Positions 11,341 to 22,009 of a stretch of 64,000 nucleotides of DNA are shown in pieces; the first letter of the stretch is position 1, and each line of letters starts with the position of its first letter. Below the pieces are notes generated by a model. It made no database searches. It saw nothing but the letters and a program-made list of their open reading frames with translations, and was not told the origin of the DNA. The stretch is from Hansfordia pulvinata. Lineage: Eukaryota; Ascomycota; Sordariomycetes; Xylariales. Where the stretch lies: contig BJKQ01000010.1 of the NCBI GenBank assembly GCA_006538405.1, positions 186,001-250,000 on the forward strand. Reading direction: 5' to 3'. The position numbers were made by a program, and so were the translations under genes.

Positions 11341-13537
11341 CTAGATTGTGTACCGGAAATGGTGGCTCTCATCGCCCAGCTCGGCGAGCTTCTCCTCGGA
11401 CCAGTCTTCGTGGGCCGGGTTCTTGAAGCCAGCAGCCCGCCGCTTGTTCTCGCGGCGGTAGTAGAACCACAGGAAGCCGTAGAGACCGGTCGCCATGCCC
11501 ACCATGGACAGCGAGACGGCGTTGCCGAGGACGTACCGCGGGGCGTATTGCGACAAGCTGCACGCTGGTCAGTCCTCGCTTTGGTCTTTTGCGCCAATGG
11601 GGTGGAAAGGGTGAAGGGGGGGGGGGGGGGGGGGCGTTCACGTACTAGATGAAGGGAGTCATGATTCCCGAGGCATTCCCAAACGTCAACTGCAAGCCGG
11701 TAGCGGTTGTCCGCTTTCCGAAGCGCGGGCTATTGTTGGGGAGCTAGCATTGGGATCAGCGGGTATTTCCAGGGAGAAGGAGGATTTAGGGGTCTGCTTA
11801 CCCATGCCAAAGGGAGCCCGACGTTCACGTAGAGGCCCATGGCGACGAGGATGGCACTGGGGCAGGAGGTCAGCTGGGGCGTACGGTGGGAAGTAGAGGC
11901 ATTGGGGGAGGGCGAAAAGAGTGCGTACCCAAAGTAGTGGACGCCCGCGGTCGAGTCGGAGATGAGCACGCCGTAGCCGACGACGCTGACGACGCCGAAA
12001 ATAACACAGAAGAGGCCCCGAAGCTGCTTCCTATCGGATAACCAGGCCACCGTCATGTAGGTGACAGCGCCGACAAAGTAGCAAGGAATAGTGAGCAGCT
12101 GGATCTCGGCCGTGCCCCAGTCTCCGAGGCCCTTGATGATGGTGGGCAAGAAGGTAGAGTAGCCTGTATTGGGGGGGCAAGAGGCGGAGTCAGTGGGCGA
12201 GGTGAGGGTGGGTATGATGGAAACGAAATCCAAGAGAGGGGGATGGGAGAAGGGAGGGAGAGACTCGCCATAGAGCATGGTGTCGGCACCGAACTGGGCG
12301 ATGCAAAAGGTCCAGACCTTCCAGTCCTTGAAGGCGGCGACCATGTCGGGGGCGCTGAAGCGCTGGGCGCTGTCGGTGTCGCCGTAGTGGCGGCGGAAGC
12401 GGCGGGTCATGAGGCGCTTCTCGTCGTCGTCGAGGAAGTAGGCGTGCTGGGCGTCGTTGGGCAGGAAGAAGAAGGTGGCGAAGCCGAGCAGGACGGAGGG
12501 CAGGCCCTCGATGATCATGATCCAGCGCCAGCCGTGCATGCCGCGCAGGCCGTCCATGAAGCCGATGCCGTAGGCCAGGAGGCCGCCGAGGGCGCCGGCG
12601 ACGGCGGAGCTGACAAACAGGTAGCCGACGCGCAGGGCCAGCTCGCGCTTGGTGTAGAAGAAGGTCAGGTAGACGTTGAGCCCGGGGAACAGGCCGGCCT
12701 CGAGGGCGCCGAGGACGAGGCGCACGGCGATCAGCTCGCCGTAGTTGCGCACGAGGCCGGTGCAGACGGCGACGACGCCCCAGGTCAGCACGATGAAGGA
12801 CAGCCAGCGCTGCGGCGTCAAGGGCTTGAGGACCAGATTGGAGGGGACTTCGAAGAGGAGGTCTGTTTTGTTTTTTGTTCTTTGTTTAGAAGCAGAGAAA
12901 CCAGGAGCACCAAGAATTGTTGGTGTATATGGAGTCGGTACTCTTGTGATGATCCGCCCTTGCGTTCTGCAAGGGTGGACGGACCGGAGTCTACATGCAA
13001 CTTGGGGCCGGGAACCTACACGTGACAAAGAAGATGGACACGGCAATCTGATACTGGTTGCCCGTCAGGCCCAGGTCGGCCTCCATGGAGTAGAGGCGGG
13101 CGTTGCCAATGTTGACTCTGCGAACTCGAGGTTCAGCGCACTGAACGAACCCACTAGGTATTGTGTGAGAAGGAGTGTCAGGGCACGCACCGGTCGAGGA
13201 AGCTAAAGGTGTAGAGCAGCATGACGAGGGGCACGAGGTGCCTGTCCAGCTTGGCGACGAGCTTGCGTTCGGCCTCGGCGTCGTCCTGCAGCGTCATCGC
13301 CGGTGCCGCGGCGGCCATGTCGCTGGGGGTGTTGTTATCATCGTTGCTGCTGCTGCCGTTGCTGTTGCTGTTGCCGTGGCCGGTGCTTGGGGGCGGCGCG
13401 CGCTCGTCGGCGCTCTTTACGCCCGCCATGATGGTCTCTGTGACGACGGCGGCGGCGGCGGCGGCGATCGACTGGGCTGCGGCAGGAGCATGACCCGACG
13501 ATGTTGGGCCGGGGATGGGGGTTGAGGAGAGAGACAA
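11341..13537 (-). CDS. MFS permease, allantoate/Dal5-type anion:cation symporter family
   Basis: Plasma-membrane solute transporter; this family takes organic anions, vitamins or ureides, and the substrate cannot be told here. Seven exons: 13537-13191, 13117-13020, 12862-12269, 12163-11929, 11856-11802, 11743-11646 and 11557-11341. They join in frame at every boundary to 547 residues. The first 90 residues are a low-complexity cytosolic tail (poly-Ala, Asn/Ser). Then come FLDRVNIGNARL after the first helix, YLLFEVPSNLVLK, GWRWIMIIEG and a C-terminal PRFGKRTTATG..NASGI segment, all typical of Dal5-like carriers. About 12 membrane helices are expected. Intron 3 (12268-12164) uses a GC donor (G/GCGAGT). 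Intron 6 contains 19 consecutive G (11616-11634, plus strand). The exact start is uncertain: another Met lies at about residue 37. Confidence 0.9.
12164..12268 (-). other. GC-AG intron (intron 3 of the MFS gene)
   Basis: Donor reads TATG/GCGAGT and acceptor reads ATACAG/GCTAC. Only this pairing restores the expected LYGYSTFLP reading. No GT donor nearby keeps the frame. Confidence 0.7.
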
Positions 13538-14743
13538 AACAGCGCAAAAAGCAGTCCCCCGTGGAATATGTGGGGTCGCTGGACGTGACGAAGGTGGTAG
13601 TTGACAAAGTGGTGTACGAGAGTACAGAGTACAGAGCTGGCAAGTGGCAAGTCAAGCTGAGCTGGGCCTGACACTTCGCGCAGAGAGTGCCAAATGCCAA
13701 ATGCCAAAATTGGACGGTGAGACAATGAAAACACTCAATCGTGGTGGGGGGAGAGGAGGTTGGAAAGAGAGATGATACTACCAAGGTAAGGTAGGTGTTC
13801 AGTAGTGTGTCTAACGTGATGTGATTGATGTGTGGGAAATCGGCGGTGGGGCGGGCCGGCGATGATTGACGGCGGGCGGGTGGGCCTCCACTGGTTTACA
13901 CACGCGGGCGGGGTGGGTAATGACTGCTGCTGTGTTGCTGCAACGATGGTACATAGTCTGTTCTTGTTGTTGCTGTCTTGTCGTCGGCGGCATTCGGCGA
14001 GTCTGTAGATAAAGTAGAAAACGGATGATTGACGACGATTGGCAAAGAAACAAGGGCCGCCAACAGTTCCACCATGCTTACATGATGTATTCCATATCTC
14101 TACCGTGACAAACAAATATCGTGGCAGACCAGCACAGGGCGCCAACTTATGTAGTTAGGAGAGAGCTGCCGATGATAGACGGAATTGGTCGGAGAAAGCT
14201 GGGCAAGGTTCATTTTGGGTGCTCGCAGCCCGAAATCACTCAAGTCCAGTACAATCGCCTCGAAATCATGTACGGTACAGTACCCAGGGCGTCCAATGTA
14301 CCACAATTTCAATGAAATCTGAAGGACGGCCGCCGTGCGGAGAGGTACCCGGGTACCCGGAAGCGGACTGTGATCTGCTGCAACGCCACAATCTATCACC
14401 AGAATCCCGAGATAGGGGCACCGATCCGGCCCCAATGACTAAGGTTCCATTGCCGGAGGCCGCGGGTGGACTACATATAGGTAGGTTTCTACGCTGTATT
14501 TTGTATAAGTAGCCCGGTAGATACAGGGTACGCATCAGGTGATGAGTAAAACCACTGGGCCCGCCCCCTCCCGATTGCGCCCCCACCAGCCGGCAGCCCT
14601 TTCGGCGCGCGCCGGACTAATGAACCCCCGACTCCGGCGCACCGCGATCCGGCCCCGATCCCGTCCCCCCCGGCCTGCTCACCACCACCTCCGGCAGGTG
14701 TCCGTGTTCGCTCCCTCCCGCGCTACCCCACCTGAGCCTTTCT
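13538..14743. other. Intergenic region, MFS promoter to SurE-like 3' end
   Basis: Probably the promoter and leader of the MFS gene (13538 rightwards) and the 3' UTR of the SurE-like gene. No gene was recognised. Open frames of 100-148 codons are low-complexity translations of pyrimidine-rich sequence. Confidence 0.45.
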
Positions 14744-16076
14744 TCATACGCAACCCAGCAGCGGGAGCAGGCGGTCGCGCGTGTCCTCGAGCACGTTCCT
14801 GGCCAGCGCGTCCATCCCGAACAGGTCCTTGGTCTCGTTCGGCGGCCTGTCCGCCGCCCACTCGGGCATCGCGTCCGGCCGCCGCATCGCCGACGCCGCG
14901 CACACCGAGATGCGGCACGACCCGGCCTTGACCACGTCGTACTCGCGCGGCAGCCGCCCCACGTCATGGCACCGGAACCGCTGCCGACCCCCGTCGTCGT
15001 CCGGCGCCACCCGCCCCGGCAGGTGCTCCATCCGCGGCGAGCACTGCGTCAGCACCCACTCGAAGTCGTCCGCCCCCCGGCAGCCCCCGGCCTCCGTCGC
15101 CGACAGCTCCGGGTACACCACGTTGAGCCACACCCCCGCCGGCAGCACCGCCCTGCCCCGCCCACCACCGCCGCCGCCGCGCCGCGCAGCCAGCGTCCCC
15201 ACCAGCCGCGCCGTCAGCTCCGCGTACACCTGGATCGTCTCCCGGGGCCTCCTCTCCCGCCCGAACCCCGCGTCGTACTCGACCGCCTCCTCCCCGAACC
15301 GTAGCGCCGGGGCGCCGCCCCCCTCTCGGCTCCCGCGCGGCTTGTGCTTCTTGGCGTAGTCGTACTGGTCCTCCCGCACCTCGCCCCCCAGCTCGCCCTT
15401 GCGCAGCGGGCCCCGGTCCTTGAAGTTGCTCGACAGCGCGATGGCCGGGATCCCCTTGCGCTTGACCACCTCGTCGGCGATCGCCGCCGTCCCCGACGAC
15501 GGCAGCATGTACCCCGAGTTGCGCCCGTAGTTCCACCCCGACAGCACCAGGTCGACGACGCCGCCTGGCTCAGCACTGCTGCTGCTGCTGCCGCCCCCCT
15601 CCCCTCCTTCCCCCTCCTTGCCCCATCTCTGCTGCGCCGTGTGCTCCACGCCAAACAGGGCAGCGTTGACCGGCGACGCGTACGCCCACCCCAGCCACCC
15701 GGACTCGCCCGGCTTCGGGTCGAAGAAGCCCGTGCTGGGCCGGGGGTCCGTCTGCGCCGGGATGCAGCTGTCGTAGTCGCAGTTGAACGGCATCGGCTCG
15801 GGGCCCCTGTCCGCATTCCCTGTACGACATGTGAGCCACTTCACTGTTTGTCCAGCTCCGCCAGAGAGGCGACGGGGCAGATCGATCTTCGCGCGTGTGC
15901 TCACCTCGCTCCGACTGCTCCGACGAAGGGGCCATCATGATGACCTCGTGACCGTACTGCTCCAGGACCATCTTGCCTCCCCGGATGCTGCCCTCCCAGC
16001 CCCCGTCGTCGTTCGACCACACAATGTGGAGCGGCGCGGCGCCGAAGAGGCTCATCAACTTGGTGCCGATCCCCAT
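14744..16076 (-). CDS. SurE-like phosphatase/nucleotidase
   Basis: Two exons, 16076-15905 and 15819-14744, separated by an 85-bp intron (GTGAGC..CAG), give 415 residues. SurE family landmarks are visible: LHIVWSNDDGG near residue 20 (Asp-Asp metal site), MAPSSEQS near residue 50, and SGWNYGRNSG (Asn-rich loop), followed by IPAIALSSN and a late CHDVG..PREYDVV segment. SurE proteins are metal-dependent 5'/3'-nucleotidases and acid phosphatases; many fungal members are secreted. Here the N-terminus is short and only weakly like a signal peptide. Inserts rich in Gly, Ser and Glu make it longer than bacterial SurE. Domain assignment is firm; substrate and location are open. Confidence 0.87.
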
Positions 16077-16238
16077 CGCCGAGGGTAGAGTGGCGGCTAC
16101 CGATGACTGCGTCGAAGAGGAGCAGAGCAGATACGGCCGGCTATAGTCAACGGAAGGGCCGGAGAAGCGAGTTGGTCTGTCTCGTTTGCTGCCTACTCGG
16201 GGTTCATGCCTGCCAATCCAATCCAGTGTAAAGCGGGC

Positions 16239-16750
16239 TTGCCCAGAGGCTTCGGACGATGCGGACGTTATATCATTGGGGCTTGCTCTGCCTGCCTAGC
16301 CCGAAGTCTAGTCAGAGATCATACCGCCACCCCGAGAATAGAGCGAGAGCGAGAAAAGAGCGAGAGGGGGGCTTTTCAGTCCACTCGCACCCTTGACATG
16401 GCCCTGCCTGGCCACTGCACTGCGAGCCAGGACCACGCCTTCACTTTCCGGTACCCTGTCATTTATAAGAGGCTTACAGGTATAGCCCTTAACATTCTTT
16501 GCTTACCCACAGGCTTCGGATGATACGGATATTATATTATTAGGGCTTGCTATGCCTGCCTAACCAGAAGTCCGGTTAAAGCTCACACCGCCACCCCGAG
16601 AATAGAGCGAAAGGGGAAACTTTTTAGTCCACTTGCACCCTTAACATGGGCCTGCCTGGCCACTACACTGCGTGCCAGGACCACGCCTTCACTTTAGGAA
16701 ACCCTGTCATTTATGGGAGGCTCACAGGTATAGCCCTTCACATTCTTTCC
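16239..16750 (+). repeat. Diverged tandem duplication, unit about 263 bp
   Basis: Copy 1 starts near 16239 (cttgcccagaggcttcgg) and copy 2 near 16502 (cttacccacaggcttcgg). Both run through shared blocks such as accgccaccccgagaatag, ggaccacgccttcacttt and acaggtatagccctt. Copy 2 differs mainly by C to T and G to A changes, with a small deletion in the GAGAGCGAGA stretch. Not coding. Confidence 0.9.
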
Positions 16751-17629
16751 CAAGTCCTTGCGAGTCGAATACATATTCATAAAGCACAGGTAAGCAGCTA
16801 GGTCACTAATTAAGACTTCAAGCCTTGCCACGCCCAGGGTATGCCTCACGAACCAGGTAAAAGGTGGTTAAAAAACGAGACAAGCGCGCCACTCCAAGCA
16901 CCGGCAGCTGTGCATACCTACCCAGACACGCGCGTTCCCAGCATGTCCATGTCTACCCGTGCCAGTCTCCCAAGACCACCATGCTGCGACTCGGCGTCGA
17001 AGCCCGATGCCTGCTCGTGGACCCCAATCGATATATCGGCGGCGCCCTGGCAAAGAGTGAGAGAGAAGCTTGACAAATCTCGGGGCGCGTCGCTCTGTTG
17101 ACCTCCACTGCAAGACCGAGCAAGGTCCCACCGCCATGAGGAATCATTGCGCCCCACCACTTCACCTTGCCCCTTGCAGAGCACGCTGACCGATACGCGT
17201 TATACGCGGTGACCAATAAAGGCGCGGCTCCTTCCCGTGTGATGGTCTGGATTACTGCGGGTATTAATAGTCGCGGTGGCCAGTCTTAGTTGCAGCCAAC
17301 GCGGTGGTTCTCTTCACCAGCCTTGATATTGTGACGGAAGAAGGCCCACCGGACATCTATGACTCTGCCAAACGGTCCTATAATGGGGTACGTATCCCCG
17401 CTGTCCGTGGGTACCGCCCGCACTACCTTAGGTAGTGTTATGGACCGCGGGTGATACCACACATGGACCAGAGATACTCTGCGTGTGAGCAGCGGCAGTA
17501 GCACGAGAAGGCGGGAGTGACAAGAAGCAGACCAAGTCGTGCAGGTAAGCACCGGAGCTCTATTAGTTTCTGGTAAGGAGATATCTACTTTGGGCGTCCA
17601 TGACCGAAGACGAACTATGTATATGCTAA

Positions 17630-17632
<3 letters not shown>

Positions 17633-17660
<28 letters not shown>
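17633..17660 (+). repeat. (GT)n microsatellite
   Basis: Uninterrupted GT dinucleotides in noncoding sequence. Confidence 0.9.
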
Positions 17661-18379
17661 TAGCACGTAGACACCCGGGGAGCGATTCATCAAGCAGACG
17701 GGTCAATCTTCTGCCGCAGAAAGTAACGGCAACGCCATCATCTGGACGGGCTCGGTTGTTGAAAATACACATGCCCGAGTCTTGTCGTCTGCTGCCTCTC
17801 GGGCATCGCTATCTAGAGTTGAAGGTGCGCATTTGTTTGGCTCTGTTCCCTCTCGCCGCTCGAGACCCAAGTCTCCAAAATGGCGGAGGGCCTCGCCTCC
17901 AGGTGGAGTAATGTCCCACTGGAACCTCCCTAAAGTTCTTTCGGTGCTGCTGTGGCGATATGGAAGTTCCCGAGCTCCTCTGAATGCCTCGGGCTTGCGC
18001 CAGTAGTCTTGTTGGAGAAAAAAGAAAAAGAAAAGAAAACCGAGGTAAAAGTGTGGCAACCCCGGAGATTGAAGAACGGTGTCTTTTTACAAGACAGCGG
18101 AAGAACATGGATTCCAAGCTGGAAGGAGCCAATGACCGGCTCAAGGTTGGGGTTTTGGTCTTCCAGTCGCCTGAGAGTCGGTCGGTCGGTCCCTCGAGAC
18201 TGGATGTCGTAGCAAAATGTGTGAGGGGCCTGTCTCCAACCCTTCTGTTTGACTGGACTGATAGAGAAAGACGGCTTTGACAGTAGTAAGGCGCTCTGCC
18301 CGCTCTGATCGTCACTCGTGATATCTCTGAAGCTGTAGACTGTAGACTACCAACAGCCATCGTCCGGTCTGATGCGTCT

Positions 18380-19286
18380 CTACCGCGAGCTGGGGAGTTG
18401 AGGCTCAGCAGGCGTCTTGCTGACGATGCGGGCCGACATCTCGTTGAGGATGGCCAGGTTGATCCGGTTGGGTGACCGGGACCAGCCAATGTCATAAGGC
18501 AGGCGTTCGTTTTCTACACACGGACGAAAAAAAAAAAGAGGGGGATCGAGTCAGTTGAGTCCTTTCTTTTGGTGAATCCTGGATCCAACATGATACGCCC
18601 GAAAGAAGAAGAAAAACTCACCAAACATGTACTCAACCATGGTGCGGTTGGCAGTGCCCTCCTCGCGGTTGATGGCGAAGATGAGCATGTAGCCGGCGGT
18701 CTCGCCGAGGCTGAAGTACTCGCCCATCTTGCTGAGGGAGTAGCTGGGGTTGGCGGCGCGCGAGGCGAGCAGGCGGGCGGAGCGGGCGGCGGCGGCGTGG
18801 CGCAGGTCGATGACCTCGCGGGGCCAGTGGGCGCGCGTCTGGGCGAAGACGGTCGCGTTGAAGGACGTGTCGTCGCCGCCCGGGGCGAGGGCGTGGTCGC
18901 CGCGGCTCAGGCTGCCGTCGTGCTCGAGGATGTTGTGGCGGCCCAGGTGGTCGAGGTCGAAGGTGGTGACGTTGGGCCCGCCGCCGCCGGCCGCCGCCGA
19001 CGCCGGGTACGCCGGGTTGGTGGTCAGCGCGAAGTTGAAGAGGAACGTGGTCAGCGACGCGTTGATGTTGAGCGCCGCGTCGAGCGCGCCGTTCATGACG
19101 CCCACGTCGAGGTCGCGCCCGCTGCGCGGCAGGAAGCCGTGGTTGGCCAGCGTGTTGAGCATCGGGCACGGCGCCCGCGCGTCCCCCGGCCCCGGCGGCG
19201 CCCACCGGTGCGCCGCCGCGTCGCCCGGGCCGGCTTCTTCACTGCTGCTGGGATACCCGGAGCCGACACCGGCTCCGGCACCCGCA

Positions 19287-19321
<35 letters not shown>

Positions 19322-19438
19322 TACCGCGTAACTGTCGGCCGCCGGGTAATGGCCGGCCGCCTCGACGACGTAGCCCCCCGGGTATGCGAGGGCGGCGCCG
19401 CCCAGCACTGCCGCCGCCGTCACGAGGGTCCGGATCAT
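18380..19438 (-). CDS. Secreted heme-thiolate unspecific peroxygenase (chloroperoxidase family, short type)
   Basis: Extracellular heme-thiolate enzymes of this family use H2O2 to oxygenate or halogenate organic substrates. Exon 1 is 19438-18622, the intron 18621-18514 (GTGAGT..TAG), exon 2 18513-18380; 316 residues in all. A hydrophobic signal peptide occupies about residues 1-18. Residues 40-58 are an Ala-Gly dipeptide tract. The axial-cysteine motif is APCPMLN with Cys91, followed by LANHGFLPRSGRDL. The EHDGS motif at 172-176 (Glu-His-Asp-Ser) is the acid-base and metal site of short-type enzymes. Several NxT/S sequons and the ENERLPYDIGW segment near the C-terminus also fit. All key residues are present, so it looks functional. 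The Ala-Gly insert between signal peptide and catalytic domain is unusual. Confidence 0.93.
19263..19322 (-). repeat. Hexanucleotide GGCTCC repeat encoding (Ala-Gly)n
   Basis: Tandem GGCTCC/GGCACC units inside peroxygenase exon 1. They keep the frame and encode the Ala-Gly tract after the signal peptide; such tracts are prone to length change. Confidence 0.85.
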
Positions 19439-22009
19439 CTGTGGCTCCTATTCTGTCCTTCCTTGTGTGAGGTGAGCCGCGCGTGCTGGGGCGGCCTGGC
19501 AAGTAAGCTGGCTGCGAGTCGACGAAGAGTTTCTCGCTCTCTCTCCTTTCTTCTCTCTCTCGGGGGCCAAAGAGAGAGGTAAAAAAAAAGGGGGGGCAGA
19601 GGGGCAACGGCCAGGCAGGGCAGAAGGTCCCCAGCTCCACCGGCGCGGGCGGGAATCTTGCACGACTTATATAAATATCAAGTAGAGAAGGTATGGCAAC
19701 CCCCGCGGACCCTCACCGTCGCCACTCGTGCCACCCGAACCCTTCCCCGCCCCAATCGCTCGCAACCTTACTCGTACGGATCAACAACCTGGTGGCCTTG
19801 GCGGGAGCAGAGAGTGTGTGCACGAGCTGGAAGCAGGCCCGCCCAGCCGGCGACGGCGACGACGTGAGCCGGCCCGCGATTGCGCATTCACGCGCTTGCT
19901 CGGCAGGCCTCCTTCCATTGGTGGTGCATCCCCCAGTACGGCGCCTCGTCGCGCTTTCGAGCGCGCAACCTCCACGCCCGCCCGCCAGCCGGCGGCGCGA
20001 TTGGTGCCCCCCCGGAGTGAGCGCCCAGAAACCGAGACGGGTTGGTGAGCGCTCGCGGATGCCTGGCAGTCTGACGACGGCGAAATAACAATTAAACAAG
20101 GCCGCCTCTCGGGCAGTCGAGAAGTCGCCCCCCCCCCAATCCTGCCCGCCACCGGGGCGGCGAAAGAAGATGAAGAATATGGCCACTACAACGGTTAAGC
20201 GCATAAAGCCCTTCTGCCCTCCCCTCGCTCCGGCGCGCGGGCCATTCCGCCACTCGCACACGTGTGGAGGGTGTGCCACGGGGCGATCGATGGTGAGAGA
20301 GAGGTGGACAAGAGGAGGAGGAGGGTGGGAAGCGAGCTGGGCAGAGGCTGTACCGTAGGTACTGTACGAGTACTGCGTCCGGGCTAGAGCGCCTGCATCC
20401 CTTCGCCAGCTGCCTCCCTGCTTCTGTTGGTCGACATCTTCCACACCCAAATGAAGCCGAACATCGTAGTCACTGCGCGCGCGCGCACACTTCGCCAGCA
20501 GCAAAGTGATCCCTATCCATCCTCGGCGTGGCAAAGTGCCTCTTTCCCAAGACCCCAGACCGGGGGTGACTCCCCCCAAATGTCAGCAGATCAGCTTTCA
20601 ACTCGTGCCGCCACCTTTACCCGCTTTGCCCGCAGACAAGTTCCAGACCCGACGGGAACATTGACTGAGCTGCCTCGCGCCACCCAGACGCGCCACAGAC
20701 GACGCTTGGCTCGCCCAAGATGGGAGGTCAGAGGGGCGAAAAGAACCGAAGCGAGCCAGGCGCCAAAGACCAAAGACCAAAGCGGGAACATAATAATTGT
20801 CGTTCACCTGGGCCTGGAGCTTGCGCAGAGCTGCAAAGCCGAAGAGACAACATCCAGCTCCTTCCAAGTGCATTGCACAACAGCCAGTTCGTCAAGCATG
20901 AAAAGCACTCATGCTTCCTCGTGCCTGTTGGTCTTCACTTCCCGCCCGCACATTCGCACCGGCATGTTGTCAAAGACCAGGCTTCAGCTAGATGATTTGG
21001 CAGTTTCCGTTTCCATTGAGCGCTCTCTCCCTGCCAAGGGAGCCGGTCTATAAGTATGTATGATACAACGTTGTAAATCTGTAAATCAAAGCGCCAGACA
21101 ATGTGGCACGAAGGGGCAAAGAAAAGGGGAAAACCAAAGACATGGCACACGCATCCCATCGTTTTCGTCTCCCGTGCCGCGAACGCTAACGCGGCCGTGC
21201 CAGCCCAGCGCGCTTTATTTTGCCCGTCATGTCGTAAAGTCGTTAGAAGCCATCAGCAAGATCCGTGGTCGGTTGGTGCCGACCACCAAAAAAAAAAAAA
21301 AGAAAAAGGCCAAAGCGAAGCCGTGGGAAAGACATGGGGAATACGGCCAGTGGCCTTGTTCCTCGTCAGCCCATCTCGCGTCTTGCGCTCTTGAAAAAAG
21401 AATCCGCCTGCGCCAACAGCCAACTCCCTTTCCAACGGTACCCGCCATCTGCTCAGACTTTACATTCTGCGGCGCGAACCCCATGGAAAAGCCGCCATCG
21501 ATGCGAATGTCGCGCAAGACACGGTAAGCACGGCAGAGACCAGCCCCGAGATTTCATCTCGCTCTGAACAACCGAACCAGGGGTGGGATAAAGAAACAAA
21601 TGATGGTACATGCCAACTCGCTCCACACGCACGCTGAAAGCGACAGGGCGGGGCTGAGAAGCAGCGAAACTTGTGCGGCGTCTGACCCAACCAGACCCAC
21701 GAAACGCTTGGGTGGGAACAAACAAACAAATATTGGATGCGCACCGTGGTGTCACAACCCAAACTCAAATAGAACTCGCCGGGGTATCTCTCTCATCTTC
21801 TCTCACTTCTCGCGAGTCAAGTACTTCCTCTTCTTCATCATCCTCGCATACTCGTAGACGGGGTGGTGGCTTTGGTATTTCGTTCAAGGTCGGCGGGGTC
21901 CCGGGGAACCAGACCGGTGGTAACTTGTCACGCACCAACATGGGGAACTGAACCGACGTGACAAGACACTCGGCAGTCCGCGAGACCTGTTCCCATCGTC
22001 TGGCAGTCT
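19439..22009. other. Intergenic region, peroxygenase promoter to folliculin-like 3' end
   Basis: No gene recognised over about 2.6 kb. Contains an A run (21287-21301) and a C run near 20130. Open frames up to 288 codons on the minus strand are Arg-rich translations of GC-rich DNA without motifs. Confidence 0.5.

Larger units (their letters stand above)
16077..18379. other. Intergenic region with tandem duplication and a GT microsatellite
   Basis: It holds the SurE-like promoter, the 263-bp tandem duplication listed separately, and a (GT)n run at about 17633-17660. No gene was recognised. The part left of 18380 is probably the 3' UTR of the peroxygenase gene. Confidence 0.5.

Noticed and set aside
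15344..15940. Long Arg-rich open frames on both strands around the SurE-like gene
   Set aside because: Shadows of the GC-rich SurE-like exon 2.
18569..19582. 337-codon open frame on the plus strand
   Set aside because: It is the antisense shadow of the peroxygenase gene.
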